From Clostridium_AB sp036639235 (lineage in GTDB: Bacteria; Bacillota; Clostridia; Clostridiales; Caloramatoraceae): a DNA stretch of 7,192 bases. Under the pieces are notes generated by a model that worked only from the letters and a program-made list of their open reading frames with translations, made no database searches and was not told the origin of the DNA. The position numbers were made by a program, and so were the translations under genes. Shown here one piece after another: positions 1 through 6,261 of the stretch (positions within the stretch are counted from its first letter, which is position 1; each line of letters opens with the position of its first letter). Location of the stretch: assembly GCF_036639235.1 (NCBI RefSeq), contig NZ_JAVWJB010000057.1:1-7192 (forward strand), given 5' to 3'.

Positions 1-653
1 ATATATTTTGGTTCTTTAGGATTAATTTCTATTTTCTCTCTTATCCTTCTTATATGTACTGTTACAGTTGAGTCTACATTAACAGGCTCGTCCTTCCATA
101 CTCGTCTATATATATCCTCTGATGAGAAAACTCGTCCCCTATTCTCTGATAGTAAAAGTAAAATATTATACTCTATAGGAGTCAAGTGAACCTTTGCTCC
201 ATCTACGTACACTTCATGTGAACATTTATTTATCTTAAGTTCCTTAATTATAATTTCATCTTTACCCTCAGCTACAACATTTCCAAGGGTTAAATATCTT
301 CTTAATTGTGACTTTACCCTTGCTATTAATTCAAGTGGGTTAAATGGCTTTGTAACATAATCATCAGCTCCTATATTAAGCCCTAATATTTTATCAGAGT
401 CTTCACTTTTTGCTGATAACATTATTATTGGTATGTTTTTTTCTTCCCTTATCTTAATACATGTTGTTATTCCGTCCATTTTTGGCATCATAATATCTAG
501 AATAATAAGGTTTATATCTTCTTCAAGTAAAATTTCTAAAGCTTCATATCCATTCTCTGCCTTAAAAGTATTAATACCTTCCCCCCTTAAATAAATCTCA
601 ATAGCATCCCTAATTTCCTTTTCATCATCAACCACCAAAACATTATAAGTCAT
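1..653 (-). CDS. OmpR/PhoB-family (VanR-like) response regulator, C-terminus cut by window edge
   Basis: This is a cytoplasmic two-component response regulator that would be phosphorylated by a sensor kinase and bind DNA. My own translation from the ATG at 653-651 gives about 217 residues before the frame leaves the window; the family is usually about 225-235, so only the last 10-15 residues are missing. The receiver domain (about residues 3-115) has the acidic pair D9/D10, phospho-acceptor D53 in LDIMMPKMDG, S80 at the Thr/Ser switch position and K102 in TKPF. The output domain (about 125-217) is a winged helix: LTPIEYNILLLL at its start and the recognition-helix region DSTVTVHIRRIREKI near the end, closest in style to VanR. 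The ribosome site AGGAGGGG lies just upstream of the start. Since the gene is the first of its unit, a kinase gene probably follows to the left. Its target genes are unknown; the vancomycin link is only family resemblance. Confidence 0.93.
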   Translation of the reverse strand, partial: MTYNVLVVDDEKEIRDAIEIYLRGEGINTFKAENGYEALEILLEEDINLIILDIMMPKMDGITTCIKIREEKNIPIIMLSAKSEDSDKILGLNIGADDYVTKPFNPLELIARVKSQLRRYLTLGNVVAEGKDEIIIKELKINKCSHEVYVDGAKVHLTPIEYNILLLLSENRGRVFSSEDIYRRVWKDEPVNVDSTVTVHIRRIREKIEINPKEPKY

Positions 654-683
654 TTAATCCCCTCCTAATATCTATAATAAAAC

Positions 684-732
684 AAAAATCTTAAGAAAGC
701 CCAATCATAATTATAACGACTTTCTTAAGATT
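684..732 (-). terminator. Intrinsic terminator of the ABC importer operon
   Basis: A perfect 13-bp inverted repeat (AATCTTAAGAAAG at 687-699 and its complement at 720-732) with a 20-base loop lies 10 bases past the ATPase stop codon. On the minus strand it is followed by a T-rich run (TTTGTTTTATT). The stem is A/T-rich and the loop is long, so termination may be only partial. The same dyad encloses the -10 box of the next gene, so it may also, or instead, be an operator. Confidence 0.65.
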
Positions 733-739
733 CATTCAA
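710..739 (-). promoter_or_regulatory. Candidate sigma-A promoter of the response-regulator gene
   Basis: On the minus strand TTGAAT (739-734, 4 of 6 to TTGACA) is followed after 18 bases by a perfect TATAAT (715-710). Transcription would begin near 703, giving a leader of about 50 bases before the start codon at 653. The -10 box lies in the loop of the neighbouring terminator hairpin and the spacer is one hairpin arm, so regulator binding to the inverted repeat could control it. The assignment rests on motif match and spacing only. Confidence 0.5.
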
Positions 740-742
740 TTC

Positions 743-1516
743 CTAAAAACCACAGCTAACCTCTAATGATTTTAACAGATAATCTATTATTTCACCATAA
801 CGAGGATTAGATCTTTGACGCGGTCTTTCTATATTAACATCTATTATTTCCTTTATTTCACCTGGCTTACTAGACATAACAACTATTTTATCAGCAAGAT
901 AAATTGCCTCATCAACACTATGTGTTACAAATAATATTGTTTTCTTATTTTTATCCCAAATATTAAGTAGTTCCCTTTGAAGAATTATTCTAGTGTGTGC
1001 ATCAAGTGCCCCAAATGGCTCATCCATTAAAAGAACCTTAGGGTCATTTGCAAGTGCCCTTGCTATGGCAACTCTTTGCTGCATTCCACCTGATAATTCA
1101 TATGGATAAGCATACTTAAATTCATTCATACCTATTATATCAAGGTATTTCTTAGAAACCTCAACTCTTTCCTTTTTATTAACCCCCGAAAACTCAAGTC
1201 CAAGTCCAATATTATCTATTACTGTTTTCCAAGGAAGCAGTGAATAATTTTGAAATACCATTCCAATATCCCTTGTAGGCTTTGTATGAACTCTTCCCAT
1301 AAATTCAACACTACCCTCAGTTGCCTCATCTAGCCCTGCTATTATTCTAAGTAGAGTTGACTTTCCGCATCCTGATGGGCCAACAATACATATAAATTCA
1401 TTTTCATATACATTAATATTTATATTATTTAATGCCTTAACTACTAAGTCTTCCCTTGTTTTAAATATCTTTTCTAAATTATTAACACTTATTATTGTAT
1501 CCTTTAATTTCTCCAT
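743..1516 (-). CDS. NitT/TauT-family ABC transporter ATP-binding protein
   Basis: This 257-residue cytoplasmic ATPase energises the importer encoded by the two genes before it. All nucleotide-binding motifs are intact: Walker A GPSGCGKST at residues 46-54, Q-loop Q89 in VFQNYSLLPW, signature LSGGMQQR at 141-148, Walker B VLLMDEP at 161-167 with catalytic E166, D-loop GALD at 169-172 and H-loop H199. The LLPWKTV stretch after the Q-loop and the overall length match the SsuB/TauB/NrtD group (sulfonate, taurine, nitrate). It begins only 9 bases after the permease stop, and its ribosome site (GGAGG) overlaps that stop region, so translation is probably coupled. It is the last gene of the operon, followed by a hairpin. 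The family assignment is firm; the substrate is not shown by this subunit. Confidence 0.96.
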   Translation of the reverse strand: MEKLKDTIISVNNLEKIFKTREDLVVKALNNININVYENEFICIVGPSGCGKSTLLRIIAGLDEATEGSVEFMGRVHTKPTRDIGMVFQNYSLLPWKTVIDNIGLGLEFSGVNKKERVEVSKKYLDIIGMNEFKYAYPYELSGGMQQRVAIARALANDPKVLLMDEPFGALDAHTRIILQRELLNIWDKNKKTILFVTHSVDEAIYLADKIVVMSSKPGEIKEIIDVNIERPRQRSNPRYGEIIDYLLKSLEVSCGF

Positions 1517-1525
1517 ACCTTCCTC

Positions 1526-2362
1526 CTATCTAGCCTTGTTTTGCCATGAGAAGTATTTTTTCTCAACAATTCTAAAAACAAAGTCTAGTAGTGCCCCAAA
1601 TGCACCAATACATATCATTCCTGTAATAACTAGGTCTGTTCTTGCAAGTTCATATGCATGGGTAATTAAATATCCCATACCTGATAAACTTCCTGGAAGC
1701 ATTTCTGCTGAAACAAGACATGCCCATGCTATTCCAAGAGCGGTTCTAAGTCCATTAATAATTGTTGGTGCTGCTGCAGGTATTAAAATCTTAAAGAACA
1801 TATCCCTTTGACTAGCTCCAAGTACCTTTGCTGAATCAATTAGTGTTCTATTAACACTTTGAACTGCAAATATAGAGCTTGTAACAACAGGGAAAAATGT
1901 TCCAAGTGCAATAATAAATATCATTGATAGTTTAAAGCTACTAAGAGTTGCATAGGCATCTCCTGTAGTTACCCCAAAAACAGTTGCAAGTGAAGATACT
2001 CCAAACCATGCAAGTACTAATGGTACCCATGCAAGTGGAGGAATTGGTCTAAATATATTTATAAAGTTATTAAGAAGCTTATTACAAATCGGCTTATACC
2101 CCATTAATACCCCAACTGGTAGTGCAATAATAACTCCAATTGTATACCCAAGTAAAACCCTAATTAAACTTACTAATATATTGCTTGGAAGTGAACCAAG
2201 GCCTATAAAATTATCTGTAGCGTTGGAAAAATTATTAATAACAACTGCTACTGAAGGTAATATAACCTTATTATCTATTAATTTAGAGGCTATACTCCAA
2301 ATAATAATAAAAACAACTGGAACTATTATAGGTATTAAAAAACTATTAATCCTTTTCTTCAT
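1526..2362 (-). CDS. NitT/TauT-family ABC transporter permease
   Basis: A 278-residue integral membrane subunit with about six hydrophobic segments (roughly residues 8-28, 64-88, 108-130, 145-168, 200-222, 243-265). The binding-protein-dependent transport (BPD_transp_1) core spans about 64-268. The cytoplasmic coupling loop that docks on the ATPase is seen as DSAKVLGASQRDMFFKILIP at about 176-195, a degenerate EAA motif. The family stretch RPIPPLAWVPLVLAWFG (about 105-121) is present. Compared with SsuC/NrtB-like proteins as I remember them, about 20 extra residues (VSSLATVFGVTTGDAYATLS, from 122) separate this from KLSMIFIIALGTFFPV. The start is supported by GGAGG seven bases upstream, directly after the T-run of an intercistronic hairpin. 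It lies between the binding-protein and ATPase genes. Substrate unknown. Confidence 0.95.
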   Translation of the reverse strand: MKKRINSFLIPIIVPVVFIIIWSIASKLIDNKVILPSVAVVINNFSNATDNFIGLGSLPSNILVSLIRVLLGYTIGVIIALPVGVLMGYKPICNKLLNNFINIFRPIPPLAWVPLVLAWFGVSSLATVFGVTTGDAYATLSSFKLSMIFIIALGTFFPVVTSSIFAVQSVNRTLIDSAKVLGASQRDMFFKILIPAAAPTIINGLRTALGIAWACLVSAEMLPGSLSGMGYLITHAYELARTDLVITGMICIGAFGALLDFVFRIVEKKYFSWQNKAR

Positions 2363-2374
2363 TTTCTAACCTCC

Positions 2375-2401
2375 AAAAAAAATTCCCGTATAAACGGGAA
2401 T
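2375..2401 (-). terminator. Intercistronic terminator-like hairpin (attenuator) inside the ABC operon
   Basis: A perfect 8-bp stem (ATTCCCGT at 2382-2389 and its complement at 2394-2401) with a 4-base loop is followed on the minus strand by eight consecutive T (2382-2375). This is the textbook shape of an intrinsic terminator, yet it lies between the lipoprotein stop (2411) and the permease ribosome site (2374-2370). No promoter is evident between hairpin and permease. It most likely stops part of the transcripts and/or protects the 3' end of the upstream message, giving more binding protein than membrane complex, a common arrangement in ABC importer operons. Confidence 0.85.
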
Positions 2402-2410
2402 CGTTAAATC

Positions 2411-3520
2411 TTATTTTAAATATGAGAAATCAAACATCTTGTCCTTAATTTCATCAAAGCTCTTTCCTTTGAATTCTCCATCAAATTTACCCATTTCACT
2501 TATAGCATCATAATAAACCTTAATACCTGATAACCATTTTTCATCTGGGTTAGTTGTATACTTAATTGTACATTTTTTAATAGTTCCTTCTTCAACACCA
2601 ATACTACTTGCAAGTGTCTTAGCAACTACATCCTTATTTGTGTTAGCAAATTCTGTTGTATACTTAACAACTTCAACAAATGCCTTGTATACCTCAGGAT
2701 TTTGCTTTAATGATTCTTCTCTAGCTGAGAATACACAGCAAGGGAAGTCTTCCCATTGTCCCTTTGGTGGGAAGTCCTTAAGATTAAGAACTATTTTACC
2801 TACACCAGAATCTTCAGCAGCCTCTGGATGATGTGATGGTCCAACCCAAGCATCTACCTGTTTACTTGAAAGTGAAGGAAGAAGGTTCTTACTTCCCTTA
2901 AGGTCAACTAATAATACATCTGCCTTAGAATCTGCTGGGTCTTCAGTTACCTTAAACCCTTCCTTCTTAAGAACTGACTCAATTACTATTCTAGGTCCAC
3001 TAATTGGTGAATGATATCCTATTTTAACTGGAACCTTTGAATCAGCTATATACTTTTTAACCTTATCCCATCCATAAAAGTCCTTATCTGGTGAAAATAC
3101 AAGTGCTACCCCATCTGTTTGAACAGGTGAAAGTATTTTAACATCTGTTCCTTTATCAGCTGCTGTTAACATTGCTGTATTTGAACAGAATCCAGCGTCT
3201 ATATGTTTTTGTCCCATAAGAGTTGCCATTTCTGAACCACCCTTAGTAGGTACAATATTAAATAATGCTATTTTTTTACCGTCTTTTATAAGTTCAAATT
3301 GTTCCTTTGAAAGTGACTTAAGTTGTACACTTTTGTCTTTAAATGCTTCTGGATTCTTTAATGGAATATCCATAAATCCTGTATGAAGCTCATTACCCCA
3401 TGAAATATTAATAGTAGGAACGCTGTCAGCATTAGATGATGTTTCCTTAGATTCTGAACCACATGAAACTAAAAATACCATTGATAATACTAAAAGTATT
3501 CCTGAAATAATCTTTTTCAT
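2411..3520 (-). CDS. NitT/TauT-family ABC transporter substrate-binding lipoprotein
   Basis: A 369-residue extracytoplasmic solute receptor for the importer. The N-terminus is a lipoprotein signal: KK, a hydrophobic stretch at about 4-18 and the lipobox LVSC with the modified cysteine at C20, followed by a Ser/Glu/Asn-rich linker to about residue 33. The mature part has the NMT1/SsuA-like type II binding-protein layout: IALFNIVPTKGGSEMATLMGQ near 84-104 and DAGFCSNTAMLTAADKG near 108-124 in lobe one, then KIGYHSPISGPRIVIESVLKKEGF near 166-189, which resembles the sulfonate/nitrate binder hinge. Unusual local residues are H230-H231 in GPSHHPEAAE and C261-C262 in DFPCCVFS. It is first in the operon, under its own promoter and before an attenuator. 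Nitrate, sulfonate, taurine, pyrimidine precursors and others all fall in this family, so the substrate is left open. Confidence 0.92.
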   Translation of the reverse strand: MKKIISGILLVLSMVFLVSCGSESKETSSNADSVPTINISWGNELHTGFMDIPLKNPEAFKDKSVQLKSLSKEQFELIKDGKKIALFNIVPTKGGSEMATLMGQKHIDAGFCSNTAMLTAADKGTDVKILSPVQTDGVALVFSPDKDFYGWDKVKKYIADSKVPVKIGYHSPISGPRIVIESVLKKEGFKVTEDPADSKADVLLVDLKGSKNLLPSLSSKQVDAWVGPSHHPEAAEDSGVGKIVLNLKDFPPKGQWEDFPCCVFSAREESLKQNPEVYKAFVEVVKYTTEFANTNKDVVAKTLASSIGVEEGTIKKCTIKYTTNPDEKWLSGIKVYYDAISEMGKFDGEFKGKSFDEIKDKMFDFSYLK

Positions 3521-3553
3521 ATTTTACCCCCCTTAAATACATGTTTCCACTAC

Positions 3554-3582
3554 ATTCTACATATATAAACAATATTTGTTAA
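3554..3582 (-). promoter_or_regulatory. Sigma-A promoter of the ABC importer operon
   Basis: On the minus strand TTAACA (3582-3577, 5 of 6) and TAGAAT (3559-3554, 5 of 6) are separated by exactly 17 bases. Transcription would begin near 3547, leaving a leader of under 30 bases before the start codon at 3520, which carries the ribosome site AAGGGGGG. The leader is too short for a riboswitch, so control is likely at the DNA level. An inverted repeat AACAA-TAT-TTGTT (3568-3580) overlaps the -35 box and is a possible operator. Confidence 0.7.
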
Positions 3583-3617
3583 ATATAAAATATTTATACT
3601 TTTTAGTTTTATTATAG

Positions 3618-3647
3618 AAAAAACCTATTAGAATACTCTAATAGGTT
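3618..3647 (-). terminator. Intrinsic terminator after the TudS-related gene
   Basis: An 11-bp perfect stem (AACCTATTAGA at 3622-3632, complement at 3637-3647) with a 4-base loop lies 13 bases past the stop codon at 3661. On the minus strand it runs into six T, two of them in the stem. It separates this unit from the ABC operon promoter at 3582. Confidence 0.85.
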
Positions 3648-3660
3648 ATAAATTTATTAT

Positions 3661-4230
3661 TTATATAGTTTTTATAAATAGATTATCTAAGTTGAGGAAA
3701 AACTCCTTAACAAGATCAGATTCTATATTCTCTTTAACAGGTGCCTCAATATAGGGCATTATAACCCCTCTTTCCCTAAGCATTCTATCTAATACCTCTG
3801 TCATAATTCCAAACATACTATTTCCTGAAGTATCATTTTCATCTGGCATCATAGACTCAGTCTTGTACTTATTAATCTTATGTTTTCCCCACCTAATGCT
3901 ACATGTAGGACTTCCTTGAATTCCTATAAAACAAAGTGGAGTATTAGCATTATTAGTAAGTTCTAATATCATATTAACATATGACTCTAGCTCCTTCTCA
4001 CAGTGCTTTCGAAAGAATATATTATCATACTGCTGTCTTCCCTGTGGATTACGAAGATAACCCATAGCAGTAAACTCTGGACAAGGCAGCTGAATCATAC
4101 TTATATTCCTACTTAAAAAATAATCTGCTATCATCTTAGCAACTTGAAATCTTCTTCCTAGTATATGTACCCTAGTAGATGGGTTTAATAAACAATGGGC
4201 AACTATTGCAAAATACCTTTTCTTAGCCAT
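3661..4230 (-). CDS. TudS-related putative desulfidase (CD3072-like family)
   Basis: A 189-residue cytoplasmic protein related to the DUF523/TudS group; TudS proteins are iron-sulfur enzymes that remove sulfur from thiouracil-type compounds. Three motifs match the pattern of cluster-binding cysteines: AHCLLNPSTRV (C13), LPCPEF (C50, with E52) and GSPTC (C110, with S107). The middle part YLRNPQGRQQYDN is typical of the CD3072-like subfamily as I remember it. C77 and C100 are additional. An in-frame ATG 18 codons further upstream (4284) exists, but the ATG at 4230 has AAGGAG at 4243-4238 with a 7-base gap, and the upstream extension (IFSSKLLVLYTGV) is not family-like, so I start here. The gap to the upstream VanZ-like gene is 79 bases with no terminator, suggesting co-transcription. 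The substrate and desulfidase activity are inferred from family only. Confidence 0.83.
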   Translation of the reverse strand: MAKKRYFAIVAHCLLNPSTRVHILGRRFQVAKMIADYFLSRNISMIQLPCPEFTAMGYLRNPQGRQQYDNIFFRKHCEKELESYVNMILELTNNANTPLCFIGIQGSPTCSIRWGKHKINKYKTESMMPDENDTSGNSMFGIMTEVLDRMLRERGVIMPYIEAPVKENIESDLVKEFFLNLDNLFIKTI

Positions 4231-4237
4231 ATTAGTA

Positions 4238-4243
4238 CTCCTT
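4238..4243 (-). promoter_or_regulatory. Ribosome binding site fixing the start of the TudS-related gene
   Basis: AAGGAG lies seven bases before the ATG at 4230. The alternative upstream ATG at 4284 has only a weak AGGTG-like match. This supports the 189-residue rather than the 207-residue form. Confidence 0.8.
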
Positions 4244-4309
4244 ACACCTGTATATAATACTAATAATTTGCTACTAAATATCATTTACTATACACCTACA
4301 CTATAACTT

Positions 4310-5707
4310 TTATTTCATAGAAGGTATTAATAATTCAAACTCCTTAGTCTTGCCATCAACTACAGCAGTTCCACTTATTTTATATGCAGGCTGAATATGA
4401 CCTTTTCTGTTTTCAAATACATAGTCATTTTCTATTCTATTAATATTTATATTAGATGTTTTACCTCCAAAATAATCATCTGGAGACATTTTAAATTTCT
4501 TAGCTTTTTTAATTGCATCTTTCTTAGAAATTGTATTAACTAAATTGTCCTCTTCTATATTAACCAAATAACTGTTAATATCTCTGATTTCTCCACTTCC
4601 ATTAATACGAACCATTAAAGATCCATATTTCCTACTAGTAGCTACATCTTTAATTACATATGTAATTTCTATATTATTCATATCATCTATACCACTATTT
4701 ATAGTTTTGAAATCACTTAAATTATAGCCCTGTCTTATTAATTCACTATTAGCTATACTTATGGCTTTTTCCTGTGATATAACTTCCTCTACTTCCTTTT
4801 CTTTAAAGTTACTATATGCCCAGCATAGGTTTTTCTCTACCATTAGTGAAAAATTCTCATCTCTTATAGCTACATTTCCAAAATTACCACTTTCAATAGA
4901 AGCAGTAGTAATATTAAACTTTTTACTAAGTTCTCTTAAAACTTCCTGTTCAGACTTCTTCTTTACAACCCTATATATCTTCTCATTACCTTTATTATCA
5001 TCAAGCTTAACACTAATATTAACACTGTCATTTATATTAAACCCATAAACAGGAACACTGCCATATTCACTTAATCTATCCTTTACTTCAAATCCAATTG
5101 GAATTAAAGCTATAATTAGTACTACTCCTATATAAGATAATCTTTTGGCAAGAGTTAACTTAAAATTATCTTTCTTAGTTATCCTACTTAACATATCCCT
5201 AATAATTGAAAAAAGGCAATACCCAGCTATACTTCCTAGAGTATTCGCTATAATATCATCAATATCAAATATTCTACCTATTATTAATTGGCTAGTTTCT
5301 ATTAGTAATACACTAATAACCCCTATGCCTAAAACCTTCTTAAAATCATCAAACTTCCTATAAGACATAGGTAATAATACCCCTAGAGGTATAAACAAAA
5401 TAATATTTAATATAAACTGTTTAATTCCATTAGATATACCCATAGTATAAGTAGTATAAACCCAATCAAATGGAATTAAATTAATGCTATAATCACTTCC
5501 CATTAAAGGATGGTTAACACTTAAAAATGTGGCATATATAACAACAACAGCATATAAATTAATCATATACAACGAAGCTATTTGTATCTTACTTTCAAAC
5601 TTTTTCTTAAAAAATTTATTTATTATTAAATATAGCAACAAAAACCCTACCGATCCTAATATAATCACTAAGGGAATTATTCTTATTAAACTCATAATGT
5701 ACCCCAT
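4310..5707 (-). CDS. VanZ-family membrane protein with extracytoplasmic PepSY-like C-terminal region
   Basis: A 465-residue protein in two parts. Residues 1-207 hold about six membrane segments (about 7-31, 42-63, 94-114, 124-144, 151-169, 190-207) with VanZ hallmarks: NLIPF (76-80), LNIILFIPLGVLLP (100-113), ETSQL (137-141) and FDIDDIIANTLGSIAGY (147-163). The positive charges (KFFKKKFESK; YRKFDDFKK; the 170-190 loop) place those loops inside, so both termini should be outside. Residues 208-465 are then an extracytoplasmic region with two PepSY/YycI-like units, each opening with a Ser-x-x-x-Ala-Ile pattern (SQEKAISIA at 311; SKKDAIKKA at 394). VanZ alone is usually about 150-200 residues. 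The start has GGAGG six bases upstream. VanZ-family members have been tied to glycopeptide tolerance and envelope processes, but the biochemical role is unclear; PepSY units often bind or inhibit extracellular partners. Confidence 0.85.
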   Translation of the reverse strand: MGYIMSLIRIIPLVIILGSVGFLLLYLIINKFFKKKFESKIQIASLYMINLYAVVVIYATFLSVNHPLMGSDYSINLIPFDWVYTTYTMGISNGIKQFILNIILFIPLGVLLPMSYRKFDDFKKVLGIGVISVLLIETSQLIIGRIFDIDDIIANTLGSIAGYCLFSIIRDMLSRITKKDNFKLTLAKRLSYIGVVLIIALIPIGFEVKDRLSEYGSVPVYGFNINDSVNISVKLDDNKGNEKIYRVVKKKSEQEVLRELSKKFNITTASIESGNFGNVAIRDENFSLMVEKNLCWAYSNFKEKEVEEVISQEKAISIANSELIRQGYNLSDFKTINSGIDDMNNIEITYVIKDVATSRKYGSLMVRINGSGEIRDINSYLVNIEEDNLVNTISKKDAIKKAKKFKMSPDDYFGGKTSNININRIENDYVFENRKGHIQPAYKISGTAVVDGKTKEFELLIPSMK

Positions 5708-5724
5708 AAAACACCTCCAAGACT

Positions 5725-5753
5725 ATTATATATTTCTTACAAATATTTTACAA
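5725..5753 (-). promoter_or_regulatory. Sigma-A promoter of the VanZ-like gene, with direct repeats
   Basis: On the minus strand TTGTAA (5753-5748, 4 of 6) and a perfect TATAAT (5730-5725) stand 17 bases apart, so transcription would begin near 5718, very close to the ribosome site. The octamer ATTTGTAA occurs twice (5755-5748 and 5744-5737) at an 11-base period, covering the -35 box and the spacer; this is a candidate regulator site. Confidence 0.65.
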
Positions 5754-5764
5754 ATTTATATTAT

Positions 5765-5793
5765 AAAAGGCATATTACAATATGTAATATGCC
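5765..5793 (-). terminator. Intrinsic terminator after the GNAT gene
   Basis: A perfect 10-bp stem (GGCATATTAC at 5769-5778, complement at 5784-5793) with a 5-base loop begins 7 bases past the stop codon and is followed on the minus strand by TTTTATAAT. It closes the two-gene unit and lies just upstream of the VanZ promoter. Confidence 0.82.
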
Positions 5794-5800
5794 CTAATAG

Positions 5801-6244
5801 TTATTTACTATAATACATTTTAACGTGTGGAATTCCACCCTCATCATATATATCTGATACCTTTTCAAACCCTAATGAAGAATAAAAATCAACTAAATAT
5901 TCCTGTGCTGAAATCTTAATTGCCTTCTCTCCTAAAGTGTTTTCAATAAAGCTTATAGCAATTTTCATCATGTCTCTAGCTATACCCTTTTTTCTATATT
6001 TACTTCTAACAAGAACCCTACCTATAGAAGTTTCTTCATATGAAACACCCTTAGTTGGTATTCTAAGATATGCTACAAGCTCCCCATTTTCTATATATTG
6101 AAGGTGATATGACTCATAATCCTTATCATCACAATCCTCTTCTGTACAGTTTTGCTCTAATACAAAAACCTCAAATCTAGCCTTTAGTATATTATATAAT
6201 TCCTTGTTTGATAATTCTTCAAACTTCTTAATTGTAATATCCAT
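5801..6244 (-). CDS. ElaA-like GNAT family N-acetyltransferase
   Basis: A 147-residue soluble acyltransferase expected to move an acetyl group from acetyl-CoA to an amine. The length and pattern match the ElaA family: LKARFEVFVLEQNCTEEDCDDKD near 20-42 (ElaA-type ARxxVFVxEQ), HLQY near 47, VAYLRIP at 57-63, the acetyl-CoA motif IGRVLVRSKYRKKGIARDMM at 74-93 with R84-x-x-G87-x-A89, and the C-terminal AQEYLVDFYSSLGFE and EGGIPHVKM. The natural substrate of ElaA proteins is not established to my knowledge. It starts with AGGAGG just upstream and lies 17 bases behind the stop of the small membrane peptide, so the two are almost certainly one transcript ending at the hairpin at 5769-5793. The extra cysteines at 33 and 38 lie in the loop after the EQ motif. 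Confidence 0.92.
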   Translation of the reverse strand: MDITIKKFEELSNKELYNILKARFEVFVLEQNCTEEDCDDKDYESYHLQYIENGELVAYLRIPTKGVSYEETSIGRVLVRSKYRKKGIARDMMKIAISFIENTLGEKAIKISAQEYLVDFYSSLGFEKVSDIYDEGGIPHVKMYYSK

Positions 6245-6261
6245 AATTCCTCCTAAGTATC

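Noticed and set aside
690..729. CTTAAG repeated in the 687-732 region as a regulator motif
   Set aside because: The hexamer also occurs inside coding regions of this window (for example near 2777, 2896 and 3317), so on its own it is not informative; only the full 13-bp dyad is kept.
1536..1811. Plus-strand open frame of 91 codons opposite the permease gene
   Set aside because: It lies wholly opposite a well-supported permease gene, has no family features and is a shadow of the opposite strand coding pattern. The same reasoning applies to the plus-strand frames at 2181-2369, 2640-2831, 4761-5048, 5145-5363 and 5529-5813.
3521..3553. Riboswitch or T-box in front of the ABC importer
   Set aside because: The predicted transcript leader is under 30 bases, and the only hairpin upstream (3622-3647) belongs to the preceding gene as its terminator.
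4231..4284. Upstream ATG at 4284 extending the TudS-related protein by 18 residues
   Set aside because: The extension is not family-like and has a weak ribosome site, whereas the ATG at 4230 has AAGGAG at ideal spacing and begins at the conserved part.
1..5707. A vancomycin-resistance (van) cluster
   Set aside because: A VanR-like regulator and a VanZ-family protein are present, but they lie more than 3.5 kb apart with an ABC importer and a TudS-related gene between them, and no vanH, ligase or vanX gene is seen. Both families are common outside resistance clusters.
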